Positions 18,753-28,009 of a stretch of DNA of 64,000 bases are shown here, one piece after another (the first letter of the stretch is position 1; each line of letters starts with the position of its first letter). The translations under genes were made by a program, and so were the position numbers. The notes beneath the pieces are model-generated. The model did no database searches. It was not told the origin of the DNA and saw only the letters and a list, made by a program, of their open reading frames with translations. Source of the stretch: Pseudomonadota bacterium (GTDB lineage Bacteria; Pseudomonadota; Gammaproteobacteria; Xanthomonadales; Rhodanobacteraceae); NCBI GenBank assembly GCA_023388255.1, contig JAEWGO010000002.1, forward strand, positions 372,001 to 436,000, read 5' to 3'.

Positions 18753-21700
18753 TCAGGGTCGCGCATCGGTGGCGACCCTCAGCACCAGCGTCGTGGCGGC
18801 GCCAACGAGGACGACGTCGCGCGACGTCGCGCCGCCCGCATCCGCGCCTTCCATCCGTACCGCCACCCCACCGAGTTCGAGCCATGCGCCCGCATGCGTG
18901 GCGCTCCACGGCGACGCGTGCTCGATGCCGTCCACGCCGCGTTCGAACAGGCGCACGAGCAGCGCATCCGCGACGACGCTCGCTTCGACGCGCAGCTCGC
19001 GCGAGGCATCTCGCACGATCAGCAGCGGTGTCGGCAAGACCGCGTACCCAATGCCTGCCGGCACCGTGATCGACAGCGTCGCATCTGAAGCCTCGGCCGC
19101 GGGTTCGCCATCGAGGATCGCCCTCGCCTGCGCGCCTTCGATGATCGGCACCGACTGCGTGCCGTCGCCATAGGCCACGTCGAAGCCGTCGCGGAAGATC
19201 ACCAGGGTGTTGCTGTCGGTGACGGTCGTGGCGCCGCTGGCGCCGACGCTGAACTCGACGACAGGATCCGGCGCGTCTCCACGCACCGGCACGCTGACCC
19301 GCCAGGTCAGGCTGCGCTGCGCTGGCAACGTGACCGCGTACAGCAGCGGGTTGGCAGCGTCCTGCACGCAGCTCGCGCCAGCGCCGTCGCCATAGCAGTT
19401 CAACTGCGCGAACGCGCCGTCGAAGCCGGCCGAGAGCGTGAACGTGACCGCGACATTGTTCGACGCTCCGCCGCTGTTGGCGAGCGTGACGATGTAGTCG
19501 ACGACCTGGCCGTAGCGCGCGAAGTCGCGATCGTCGGCGATCGACAGCGCGAGCTGCGGCGGCGCGGCGGTACAGGTCACGGCCACGTCGGTGACGTTGC
19601 CGCTGCCGACGGTGCCGCTGGCGTGGTCGAGCGTGCACACGCGGTTCTGCGGCAGCGACAGGATCGACACCGTGTAGGCGCTTCCGCTCGGCACCGGCGT
19701 GCCGAAGGCGAACGCGCCGTCGCCGGCCACGACGAGGTCGTCGCCGCCGTTGAGTTCCAGTACGAGGCCGCTGCCGCCGGTGCCGCTGGCGTTGCCGCCG
19801 ATCGTGTAGGCGTTGGTCGTGCAATGCACCGCGACATTGGACACATCGCCGTCCGGCATCGTGCCGCTGGCGTTGTCGATGCTGCAGGTCTGACTCGGAT
19901 CGGCCGGCTGCGCGGCGATGCCGACCACGTACGCGTTGCCGCTTGCGACCGCCATCGTGAAGCCGAAGCCGGTCGCACCGCTGCTCACTGGCAGGTCTTC
20001 GCCGCTGCCGCCGTCGCCGGGATCGAGATGCAGCACGAGGCCGCTCCCGACCAGACCCTGCACGCTGCCGCCGATCGTGTTCGCCGCGAACGCGACATGC
20101 AGCGTGCAATCGGCGACCAGCGCGGCGATGTGTATCTGTGGATTCTGTGCATCGAGCGTCGCGCCGCAACCGCTGGTCACGCTGGCGATGCGGTATCCAT
20201 CGTCCGCGGTGTAGTCGAGCACCACGTCGGGCGCGCCCGCTTCGCTGCCGACGCGCGTCGAGCAATAGCCCGTGTTGCTGGACGAGCAGAACGCGATGCC
20301 GAAGCCGCCGAGCGACGCGGGCGATGCCAGCGACACCGTGCCGCCGGCCGTGCTCACGTCGACCGTGATGCGCGGCCCGCGCACCTCGACCGCGCCGATG
20401 TCGCACAGCCCGCCTTGCGGGCGCGCGATACCACGCTGGTCCACGGCGACGCCGTTGCAGCTGCCGTCGGCCGGATCGATCAATGGGCTGCCCGTTTGCG
20501 GCATCAAGCTCAGGCCGGAGCCGCCGTTGGCGGCGAGCGTGGCCGCCAATTTCGGATCGGTGATGCCAGGTGGATTGACGGTAACGAGGCTGTTGGTATT
20601 CGTCCCGTTGAGCGCCTGCATGTTGGCGATGAAGTTGCCTGCTCCGCTCGCCGTGCTGCTGCCGCCGTTGATCTTGTTGAGCGTCACGTCCTTGAGCGAG
20701 CCCTGGCTGCGCGCGGCGACGGACAGGTTCATCGTCAGCGTCGCCGTAGTGCCCGCGCAGACGTTGCCGCCGCTGGCGCCGCTGCCCGTCGTGTTGCAGT
20801 TGCCATCACCGAGGCTGTAGATCGCGGTACCGCCGAGACTGCCGCCCATGCCGCCACTCCCGGTCTGCACGGTGTTGTCGGCGAGCGTGGTGAAATCGAC
20901 GGTCAGCACGCCGTTGTAGTTGAAGATCGCGCCGCCGAAACCGGAGCCGTTGCCGGTAGTCGCGGTGGACGTGCCGCCGCCGCTTGCGCGATTGCCGACG
21001 AAGGTGCTGTTGCGGATGGATAGCGTGCCAGCATCGTTGAAGATTGCGCCACCCATACCGGCGGCGGCGCCTGCGTTGGTAGAGCTTCCGTTTCCTCCGC
21101 CAAAACCGGCTGCGCCGCCGATCGCTGGAGAAAGGAACCCGCTACCGCCGCCGCCACCAAACCCACCGCTGCCACCGTTTTGATACGAAGAGCCATCGGC
21201 GCCACCTATGCCGCCACCGCCCCCGCCGCCGCCGAAACCGCCAGCGCCGCCCGGGGTGTTATAGCTTGGGCCGCCACCGCCACCACCGAAACCGGCCGCC
21301 GCAGGTGTGCCGTTGGGGGAGCTGCCGCGGTTGGGGCCGCCGCCGGACTCGCCATCCGCACCGGCACCGCCGCCTTGGTAACCGTTGCCAGACCCCGCAG
21401 CTCCACCGGATGCGGTGTTGTCGACCATCGTGCAGCGATCAACGTCAAGGTTGCCCTGATTGAAGATCGCGCCGCCCGCGCCAAGTGCACCGCCGCCGTA
21501 GAGGCTACTGCCGCCTTTGGCGATGCCGCCGCTGAGCACCAAACCCTTGAGCGCCAGACCGCTGCCCGGAGCGACGTCGAACAGGCGAAAGTTGTCCGCC
21601 GCCGCGTCACGCGCGATCGTCACGCCATGCGCGAGCGCGGTCGCGTCGATCGTGATCGAGCGGCCGTCGATGAAAAACGCCGAGGGGCCGAACTCGCGCC

Positions 21701-23534
21701 CGAGCGTGCCGCCATCCGAACAGGTGGTCGCGCTGCTGGTCACGCAGCCCATGAGGTTGGAATACAGCGTCAGGCTGATCGTCGCGTTGTCGAGCGCGGC
21801 GTCGAACACGATGGTGTCGCCCGACAGTGCGGTGTTGATCGCGTCGCGCAGCGTGGGGCAAGTGTGCGCGCCGTAGTCGCAGGCGGCGGAGGCGAGCGTG
21901 GCCGGTTCCCCATTGCCGCTGACCGTCCACGTGCTCGCCGTCGTGGAAACGATGTTCACCGAGCACGTCGCCGCGGCGGAGAGCGTCGCGGTCGCTTGCA
22001 GTGGGTTGCCGCCGACCGCCGTGCAGGCGCCGCTCCAGGTCACGTTGTAGCCGCTCGGCTGCGGCGGCGTCGCGGTCAAGGTGATCGCGGTGTTGGCGAC
22101 GAACGCGGCCGAGCAGTTCGCGCCGCCCGCGCTGGTGCAGCCAGCGATGCTGCCCGCGCCGGACGGCTGCGTGCCGCTGGCAGCGACGCTGCCCGGGCCT
22201 TGCACGGCGACCGTCAGCGCATGGCTCTGCACGACCTGCACCTCGACCGCGCCGATATCGCAATGCGCGCCTTGCGGACGCATCACGTTGCGCTGGTCGA
22301 TGCTGTTGACGAGGCTGCCGAAGCAGACGCCGTCGTTGGCGGCGTCGATGGCCGGGCTGCCGGCTTGCGGCAGCATCGTCCGGGTCGGCCCGCCGTTGTC
22401 GGCAAGGACCGCGAGCAGCGGGTTGGCCACGATCGGCGCGTTGGCGAAGCTGACGAACGACTGGTTCGGATCGAGCGCGGCCGTGCCCTGGTAGACGAGA
22501 TTGGCGACACCCGCGATCGGCATCGGCGGCGTGCCGCCGACGAAATTCCCGATGACGATCGAGGCCAGCTTGCTGTTCGCGTTGCTGCCGACGAGGTTGC
22601 CGGAAATGATCGTGTTGTCGATCCGCACTGCGGCGCTCGCGTACGCATTGCGCAGCGCGATGCCGGCGCCATACCAGGCGGCGCCGACGCTGTTCGCGGC
22701 GATCGTCGAGTTGGCGAGGGTGACGTTGCCGCGCGAATGGTAGATGCCAATACCGCCGCCCCATTGGCTGGCGGTGTTGCCGCTGACCGTGCTGTTGATC
22801 AGCGTGAGTGCCCCGGTACGCTCGCAGCCGAAGATGCCGCCGCCGCTGTGCGTGGTGCTGTTGCCGCTGACGGTGCTGCCGAACAGCGTGATGTCGCCCT
22901 CGCTGAAGAGGCCGCCTCCGCCCCACTTGGCGGTGTTGCCGCTGATCGTGCTCGCGTACAGCGAGAGCGCGGCGCCGTTCTTCATCGAAATGCCGCCGCC
23001 GTAGTTGGCCGCGCCCGAGCAGGTGGCCGGCGTGCCGACCGGGCCGGGCACGTTGCCGTTGGCGACAGTCAGGCCGACCACGGTGAGCGAACCGTCGGCC
23101 GGCGCGCTGCCGTAGAGGATGCCGAATGTGTTGGCGGCGCCGGCGGGACGCTGGATCGTCATGCCAACGCCGTTCGCGTCCATGCCCATCAGGGTGAGGT
23201 CGTGCGCGCTGATCGTGAGCGTGCTGCCGACGAGGTCGGCCAGCGTCAGCGTGTTCGCGCCGGCGCTGCCAGTGCGGCCGCTGGGCGCGAATGAAACGGT
23301 ATCGCCGCTGCCGAACGCACCGCTGGCGGTGCAGCCGGTGCCCGCGGTCGAAGCCGTGTTCATCGCGCCGATCGCCTGGCGCAGTGTGCAGGTCTGCGCC
23401 GTCCCGGCCGGATCGTCGGGCGTGGCGACCTGGATCGTTGCCGCCTGCGCCAACGGGAGGCCGGCGAGAGCCAGCGCGGCGGCCAGCGGCGTGGCGCGCC
23501 ACGGGCGCGTCATGCCGCGGTACAAGTATGTCAT
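18753..23534 (-). CDS. Giant secreted parallel beta-helix protein (choice-of-anchor Q type)
   Basis: The product has 1593 residues; the ATG at 23534 follows AGGGGA and opens with a signal peptide (ATPLAAALALAGLPLAQA). A CSLP-like start (AQTCTLRQAIGAMN) leads into right-handed beta-helix repeats (NSTVSGNTASQWGGG, NSTIAANSVG). Two choice-of-anchor Q ends are visible (SIDQRNVMRPQGAHCDIGAVEV and VDQRGIARPQGGLCDIGAVEV), so two helix units are joined. The second contains a long glycine-rich insert near residues 740-870. After these come two about 75-residue IGGSVQGLVGSGLVL-type repeats and a DUF11-like domain. The IFRDGFD motif then appears internally (about residue 1460), followed by a further beta-rich domain of about 135 residues. 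It resembles adhesins and filamentous surface proteins. No autotransporter barrel is seen. Confidence 0.85.
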   Translation of the reverse strand: MTYLYRGMTRPWRATPLAAALALAGLPLAQAATIQVATPDDPAGTAQTCTLRQAIGAMNTASTAGTGCTASGAFGSGDTVSFAPSGRTGSAGANTLTLADLVGSTLTISAHDLTLMGMDANGVGMTIQRPAGAANTFGILYGSAPADGSLTVVGLTVANGNVPGPVGTPATCSGAANYGGGISMKNGAALSLYASTISGNTAKWGGGGLFSEGDITLFGSTVSGNSTTHSGGGIFGCERTGALTLINSTVSGNTASQWGGGIGIYHSRGNVTLANSTIAANSVGAAWYGAGIALRNAYASAAVRIDNTIISGNLVGSNANSKLASIVIGNFVGGTPPMPIAGVANLVYQGTAALDPNQSFVSFANAPIVANPLLAVLADNGGPTRTMLPQAGSPAIDAANDGVCFGSLVNSIDQRNVMRPQGAHCDIGAVEVQVVQSHALTVAVQGPGSVAASGTQPSGAGSIAGCTSAGGANCSAAFVANTAITLTATPPQPSGYNVTWSGACTAVGGNPLQATATLSAAATCSVNIVSTTASTWTVSGNGEPATLASAACDYGAHTCPTLRDAINTALSGDTIVFDAALDNATISLTLYSNLMGCVTSSATTCSDGGTLGREFGPSAFFIDGRSITIDATALAHGVTIARDAAADNFRLFDVAPGSGLALKGLVLSGGIAKGGSSLYGGGALGAGGAIFNQGNLDVDRCTMVDNTASGGAAGSGNGYQGGGAGADGESGGGPNRGSSPNGTPAAAGFGGGGGGPSYNTPGGAGGFGGGGGGGGIGGADGSSYQNGGSGGFGGGGGSGFLSPAIGGAAGFGGGNGSSTNAGAAAGMGGAIFNDAGTLSIRNSTFVGNRASGGGTSTATTGNGSGFGGAIFNYNGVLTVDFTTLADNTVQTGSGGMGGSLGGTAIYSLGDGNCNTTGSGASGGNVCAGTTATLTMNLSVAARSQGSLKDVTLNKINGGSSTASGAGNFIANMQALNGTNTNSLVTVNPPGITDPKLAATLAANGGSGLSLMPQTGSPLIDPADGSCNGVAVDQRGIARPQGGLCDIGAVEVRGPRITVDVSTAGGTVSLASPASLGGFGIAFCSSSNTGYCSTRVGSEAGAPDVVLDYTADDGYRIASVTSGCGATLDAQNPQIHIAALVADCTLHVAFAANTIGGSVQGLVGSGLVLHLDPGDGGSGEDLPVSSGATGFGFTMAVASGNAYVVGIAAQPADPSQTCSIDNASGTMPDGDVSNVAVHCTTNAYTIGGNASGTGGSGLVLELNGGDDLVVAGDGAFAFGTPVPSGSAYTVSILSLPQNRVCTLDHASGTVGSGNVTDVAVTCTAAPPQLALSIADDRDFARYGQVVDYIVTLANSGGASNNVAVTFTLSAGFDGAFAQLNCYGDGAGASCVQDAANPLLYAVTLPAQRSLTWRVSVPVRGDAPDPVVEFSVGASGATTVTDSNTLVIFRDGFDVAYGDGTQSVPIIEGAQARAILDGEPAAEASDATLSITVPAGIGYAVLPTPLLIVRDASRELRVEASVVADALLVRLFERGVDGIEHASPWSATHAGAWLELGGVAVRMEGADAGGATSRDVVLVGAATTLVLRVATDARP

Positions 23535-23723
23535 TGCGTTTTCCCCTGATATCGCGTTCGTGCGTGGCACGACTGCAATGTGACGTGCCGAATGACGCGC
23601 AAAGCGGAGTCGGCGAGGATCATTCATTCCGCGCGCGGCGCTCTGCAATGGGCCGACGGCCCATGCCGTCCTTGTCTGAGTCGCATGCGATCATGGCGGC
23701 CTGTCCATCGCCGCGCCTCCCGC

Positions 23724-24044
23724 ATGTCCGTCGTCGTCGCCCACTGCAGTTGCCCGAATGCGGAAACCGCCGCGCGTATCGCGCAGGCATTGGTCGAGGA
23801 GCGCATTGCCGCCTGCGTGCAGACGTTGCCCGGCATGGCATCGACGTATCGCTGGCAAGGTGCCGTGCGCACGGACAGCGAAGTCCTGCTGCTGATCAAG
23901 ACCACGCGCGAGCGCCTGGCTGCGCTGAAAGCGCGCCTGCCGACCTTGCATCCGTACGAAACGCCCGAATTGTTGGTGGTCGACGTGATCGACGGCCTCG
24001 GCCCCTATCTGGCTTGGGTCGAAGCGGAAACCGCGCCAGAATGA
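23724..24044 (+). CDS. cutA: CutA divalent-ion tolerance protein
   Basis: The product is a 106-residue trimeric periplasmic or cytosolic protein of the CutA1 family, linked to copper tolerance in E. coli. The ATG at 23724 gives MSVVVAHCSCPNAETAARIA. Family motifs include LVEERIAACVQ, TYRWQG, LLLIKTTRER and HPYETPELLVV (HPYETPE at residues 76-82). It is divergent from the beta-helix gene and 109 bases ahead of dsbD; cutA-dsbD adjacency is conserved in gammaproteobacteria. Confidence 0.95.
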   Translation: MSVVVAHCSCPNAETAARIAQALVEERIAACVQTLPGMASTYRWQGAVRTDSEVLLLIKTTRERLAALKARLPTLHPYETPELLVVDVIDGLGPYLAWVEAETAPE

Positions 24045-24153
24045 ACAACGTGCAAGATGCGCGGTCCAAGCGCGGTCTTGGGAACCCGCCGGACTCGACT
24101 CGAATCCGCCAGTCCCTTCGTTCCGCCCCCGCAAGAACCCGGAGTGTTTCCTG

Positions 24154-26400
24154 ATGCGCAAGCTGCTCGCCGGCCTCGCTGCCCTGATTTTTTCCTTCAC
24201 TGCCGCGCAGGCGCAGACGACCGACGACCTGCTGCCGGTCGAGCAGGCGTTCAAGCTCGACGCCAAGATCGCCGAACCCGGCAGGATCGCGCTGCACTGG
24301 GAGATCGCGCCGGACTACTACCTGTATCGGATGCGCATCAAGGCGAAGACGGCACAGGCCGGCCTCACGCTCGGCACGCTCGAACTGCCCGATGGCGAAA
24401 AGAAACACGACGAGTTCCTCGGCGACGTCGAGGTCTACCATCACGCTATCGACGCGACCTTGCCGTACACGCTGGCGGATGCGGGCGCGAAAACGATTGC
24501 GCTGACGATCACCGCGCAGGGCTGCCACGAGATCGATCCGAAGATCTGCTATCCGCCGCATCCGACGGAATTCACGCTGGATCTGCCGGCGGCTGCGTCG
24601 ACCGCGGCGGCAACGCCATCCAATCCTCCCCTCGACTCGAACGGCACATCGGCGCTCGGCATCACGCTGGGCGGCGGCAACGCGGCGCTCGGCGCCAGCG
24701 ACAGCACGCCGTTGCCGGCCGAACAGGCGTTCGTGTTCGAAGCGATCGCGCAGAGCCCGACCACGATCCTCGCGCGCTGGACGATGCCGAAGGGCTACTA
24801 CCTGTACCGCGACAAGACCACGCTGACGCTGGCCGACGGCGCCGGCGTAAAGCTCGGCGCGCCGCAATGGCCGAATGGCGTCGACCACACCGACGAACAC
24901 TTCGGCACCGTCAAGGTCTACTTCGACCAGGTCGAACTGCCGATCCCGCTCGCCCGCGAGCGCGGCGAGGCGCAGAGCGTGAACCTGCATGCCGAATATC
25001 AGGGCTGCCAGGACAACGGCATCTGCTATCCGGTCATGCAGCGCGATGTCGCGATCCAATTGCCTGCCGCCAGCGCCGGGCAACTGAATACCGCCAACGC
25101 CGCCTTCGTCGCGCCCACCGTGGCTGCAATGCCATCCGCAGCGGACGACAACGCGCTGCGCAGCCAGCCGCCTGCGCCGGATGCGCTCGGCATCCTCGGC
25201 GCCCTGCTGTTCGCCCTGCTCGGCGGCCTCGTGCTGAACCTGATGCCGTGCGTGCTGCCGGTGCTGTCGCTGAAGGTGCTCGGTCTCGCGCAAAGCGGCG
25301 AAAGCCCGCAAAAAGCACGCGCCCATGCACTGACCTATACCGCCGGGGTGCTCGTCGCGTTCGCCGCGATCGGACTCGCCGTTGTCGGCCTGCGAGCGGC
25401 CGGACAGGCGCTCGGCTGGGGCTTCCAGCTGCAGCAGCCGGCGTTTGTCGCGGTGCTGGTCTACATCCTGTTCGCGATCGGTCTGTCGCTGTCCGGCGTG
25501 TTCAACATCGGCGCCGGTCTTGCCGGGGTCGGCCAGAACCTCGGCAACCGCAGCGGCCCGGCAGGGGACTTCTTCACCGGCGTGCTTGCGGTCGTCGTCG
25601 CCAGCCCGTGCACGGCGCCATTCATGGGCTCGGCGCTGGCGTATGCGTTCGCTTCTTCTTCGCTGGTCGCGCTGCTGGTGTTCCTCGCGCTCGGCATCGG
25701 CCTTGCGCTGCCGTTCCTGGCGGTGGGATTTGTACCGGCGTTGGCATCGCGCCTGCCACGTCCCGGCGCGTGGATGGAAACGCTCAAGCAGTTGCTCGCG
25801 TTTCCGATGTACCTGACCGCGGTCTGGCTGGTGTGGGTGCTCGGCAACCAGCGCGGTATCGACGCGGTCGGCTGGGTGCTGATCGGCGCGGTCGTGCTCG
25901 CGCTCGGCCTGTGGTGGTGGGAGCGCAGTCGCTATCGCGGCGGTCCGATCGGGCGGGTGCTCGCTGGCGTGGTCATGCTGACCGCGCTGCTGCCGCTGGT
26001 GCAGGTCGCGCGCCTCGCCGCGCCATCGCATGTGCCGGCGGCGGACACCGCCGATACGGTGGCCTATTCCGCCGAACGTCTCGCCGCGCTGCGAGCGGAG
26101 GGCCGCAGCGTGTTCGTCGACATGGGCGCGGACTGGTGCGTGACCTGCAAGGTCAACGAAAAGGCCGTGCTCGACACCACCGCGTTCAGCGACCTGCTCA
26201 AACGCAGCAATGCGGTGCTGATGAAGGGCGACTGGACCAATGTCGACCCGGCGATCACCGCGTTCCTGCAGGAATACAAGGCAGTCGGCGTGCCGCTGTA
26301 CGTGGTGTTCCGCGCCGGCGAAAGTGGCAAGGGGCAGGCGCTGCCGACCGTGCTGACGCAAAGCATCGTCGAGCAGGCACTGGCGCCGCCGGCACGCTGA
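24154..26400 (+). CDS. dsbD: Thiol:disulfide interchange protein DsbD with duplicated N-terminal domain
   Basis: The product passes electrons from cytoplasmic thioredoxin to periplasmic substrates. At 748 residues it is about 180 longer than E. coli DsbD because the periplasmic alpha domain occurs twice. Copy 1 (about 25-150) has its cysteines at C124 and C132 (GCHEIDPKICYPP), seven residues apart; copy 2 (about 190-310) has C285 and C291 (GCQDNGICYP), five apart as in the canonical domain. Eight membrane helices follow, with C366 (LNLMPCVLPVLS) and C486 (ASPCTAPF). The C-terminal thioredoxin-like gamma domain has CVTC at 662-665. A signal peptide (AALIFSFTAAQA) is present and GGAG precedes the ATG. 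The TlpA-type gene starts three bases after the stop. Confidence 0.95.
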   Translation: MRKLLAGLAALIFSFTAAQAQTTDDLLPVEQAFKLDAKIAEPGRIALHWEIAPDYYLYRMRIKAKTAQAGLTLGTLELPDGEKKHDEFLGDVEVYHHAIDATLPYTLADAGAKTIALTITAQGCHEIDPKICYPPHPTEFTLDLPAAASTAAATPSNPPLDSNGTSALGITLGGGNAALGASDSTPLPAEQAFVFEAIAQSPTTILARWTMPKGYYLYRDKTTLTLADGAGVKLGAPQWPNGVDHTDEHFGTVKVYFDQVELPIPLARERGEAQSVNLHAEYQGCQDNGICYPVMQRDVAIQLPAASAGQLNTANAAFVAPTVAAMPSAADDNALRSQPPAPDALGILGALLFALLGGLVLNLMPCVLPVLSLKVLGLAQSGESPQKARAHALTYTAGVLVAFAAIGLAVVGLRAAGQALGWGFQLQQPAFVAVLVYILFAIGLSLSGVFNIGAGLAGVGQNLGNRSGPAGDFFTGVLAVVVASPCTAPFMGSALAYAFASSSLVALLVFLALGIGLALPFLAVGFVPALASRLPRPGAWMETLKQLLAFPMYLTAVWLVWVLGNQRGIDAVGWVLIGAVVLALGLWWWERSRYRGGPIGRVLAGVVMLTALLPLVQVARLAAPSHVPAADTADTVAYSAERLAALRAEGRSVFVDMGADWCVTCKVNEKAVLDTTAFSDLLKRSNAVLMKGDWTNVDPAITAFLQEYKAVGVPLYVVFRAGESGKGQALPTVLTQSIVEQALAPPAR

Positions 26401-26403
26401 CCC

Positions 26404-26952
26404 GTGTTCAACCGCACCCACCTGTTGATCGTCGCGCTGGCGCTCGCCGGCGCCCTCGGCGGCTTGCTCGCCGGTTCGTGGCTACGACCACTGCCGCCGT
26501 CCGCGCGTGGCGGCGAGGCGAAGACCTTGGTCGGCAGCCCGCGTCCGGACGCGACCTTGCCCGGCCTCGACGGCCAGCCGCAATCGCTCGCTCAATGGGA
26601 CGGCAAGCTCGTGCTGCTGAACTTCTGGGCCAGCTGGTGCGGCCCCTGCATCGAGGAAATGCCGCTGCTCGATCGCGCCCAGCAACGCCTCGCCGGACGC
26701 GGTGTACAGGTGGTCGGCATCGCCGCGGACAACGCCGCCGCGACCAAGGCCTTCCTCGATGAACATCCGGTGCGTTACCCGATCCTCGTCGACGATCCGG
26801 AGCGCGGTCACGACCTGTCGCTCGACTACGGCAATACGCGCAGCGTGCTGCCGTACAGCGTGCTGGTCGGACGTGACGGGCGCATCCTCGCGCAACGCTT
26901 CGGCAATTTCAGCGAAAGCGGGCTCGACCAGTGGCTCGCGCCACATCTTTGA
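26404..26952 (+). CDS. TlpA/ResA-type thioredoxin-fold protein
   Basis: The product is a 182-residue membrane-anchored periplasmic thioredoxin-like protein. It starts with GTG three bases after dsbD. Residues 8-27 form the signal anchor (LIVALALAGALGGLLAGSWL). The redoxin fold starts near residue 44, with the active site C79-G-P-C82 in FWASWCGPCIEEMP. The cis-proline loop is SVLPYSVLVGRDG. As a neighbour of DsbD it is a likely electron acceptor from the DsbD gamma domain and may reduce apocytochrome c or other periplasmic disulfides; that partner is inferred. Confidence 0.88.
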   Translation: MFNRTHLLIVALALAGALGGLLAGSWLRPLPPSARGGEAKTLVGSPRPDATLPGLDGQPQSLAQWDGKLVLLNFWASWCGPCIEEMPLLDRAQQRLAGRGVQVVGIAADNAAATKAFLDEHPVRYPILVDDPERGHDLSLDYGNTRSVLPYSVLVGRDGRILAQRFGNFSESGLDQWLAPHL

Positions 26953-27057
26953 ACGCGAGACTCCGCGAAATCCCCGCAACTGCCGTCAAACGTCGCCGAA
27001 CTGGACAGATCGCACACGCTCATCCAGACTAGCAGCCCTTTTTTCGCGAGCCGGCCC

Positions 27058-27498
27058 TTGGCCTCCATCCTCGTCCTGCATGGCCCCAACCTGAACCTGC
27101 TCGGTACGCGCGAGCCGGAGGTCTATGGGCATGCGACATTGGACACGATCAACGCCGAACTGGCTGCGTTCGCGCGCGCATCCGGCCACGATCTGTCCAG
27201 TTTGCAGTCGAATGCCGAGCATGTGCTGATCGATCGCGTGCAGGCCGCACGCGCGGATGGCACGCGCTTCATCCTGATCAATCCAGGCGCATTCACGCAC
27301 ACCAGCATCGCGCTGCGCGATGCGCTCGCCGCGGTGGCGATTCCGTTCATCGAAGTACACCTCAGCAACGTGCACGCACGCGAGCCGTTCCGCCACCATT
27401 CGTATCTTGCCGATCTCGCCGTCGGCGTGATCACCGGCTTCGGCGCCGACAGCTACAGGCTCGCGCTGGATGCCGCCCTGCACCGCCTCACCTCCTGA
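27058..27498 (+). CDS. aroQ: Type II 3-dehydroquinate dehydratase
   Basis: The product is a 146-residue cytoplasmic enzyme that converts 3-dehydroquinate to 3-dehydroshikimate in the shikimate pathway and forms a dodecamer. The start is TTG at 27058 (ASILVLHGPNLNLLGTREPE). Conserved features are the flexible loop with R and Y (LGTREPEVYGHATL), the NPGAFTHTS segment, EVHLSNVHAREPFRHHSYL and the GVITGFGADSY end. It is followed by accB after 27 bases, an order common in gammaproteobacteria. Confidence 0.96.
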   Translation: MASILVLHGPNLNLLGTREPEVYGHATLDTINAELAAFARASGHDLSSLQSNAEHVLIDRVQAARADGTRFILINPGAFTHTSIALRDALAAVAIPFIEVHLSNVHAREPFRHHSYLADLAVGVITGFGADSYRLALDAALHRLTS

Positions 27499-27525
27499 CC
27501 CCATTCCGCTGACAGAGGCGTCCCG

Positions 27526-27999
27526 ATGGACCTTCGCAAGATCAAGAAACTCATCGACCTGCTCGAAGAATCAAACCTCGCCGAACTGGAAATCAAGGAA
27601 GGCGAGGAAATCGTGCGCCTGTCGCGCATTCCGAAAGGCATGGTGAACGCGCAACCGATGGCGATGCCGCCGATGCAGCCGATGGCGGTCGCCATGCCGG
27701 CCAGTCCGGCGCCGGTGGCCGTCACGGAGGCCGCTCCGGCGGCCGGCGGCAAGTCGATGCCGGAAGGCCATGTCGTCAAGGCGCCGATGGTCGGCACGTT
27801 CTACGCGTCCGCCAATCCGGAATCCGCGCCGTTCGTGAAGGTCGGCCAGTCGGTCAAGGCCGGCGATACGCTCGGCATCATCGAGGCGATGAAGATGTTC
27901 AACCAGATCGAAGCCGACGTCGCCGGCACGGTTGTCGCGATCCTCGTCAACAACGGCCAACCGGTCGAGTTCGACGAACCCATGTTCGTGATCGGCTGA
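27526..27999 (+). CDS. accB: Biotin carboxyl carrier protein of acetyl-CoA carboxylase
   Basis: The 157-residue carrier swings biotin between the AccC carboxylase and the AccAD transferase in fatty-acid synthesis. The N-terminal 38 residues (MDLRKIKKLIDLLEESN) form the AccC-binding helix. A methionine/proline/alanine-rich linker spans 39-78, and the biotinyl domain covers 80-157 with the modified lysine K123 in EAMKMFN. The thumb and protruding loops of the AccB type are present. It sits ten bases before accC in one operon. Confidence 0.97.
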   Translation: MDLRKIKKLIDLLEESNLAELEIKEGEEIVRLSRIPKGMVNAQPMAMPPMQPMAVAMPASPAPVAVTEAAPAAGGKSMPEGHVVKAPMVGTFYASANPESAPFVKVGQSVKAGDTLGIIEAMKMFNQIEADVAGTVVAILVNNGQPVEFDEPMFVIG

Positions 28000-28009
28000 G
28001 GCGACGCCC

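Noticed and set aside
20920..21430. Dense G/C repeats inside the beta-helix gene considered as a CRISPR or minisatellite array
   Set aside because: They encode a glycine-rich protein segment in frame, have no constant repeat-spacer structure, and no cas genes are present.
23896..26421. A leftward 841-codon open frame opposite dsbD
   Set aside because: It is an R/H/Q/D-rich shadow of dsbD, which is unmistakable on the plus strand.
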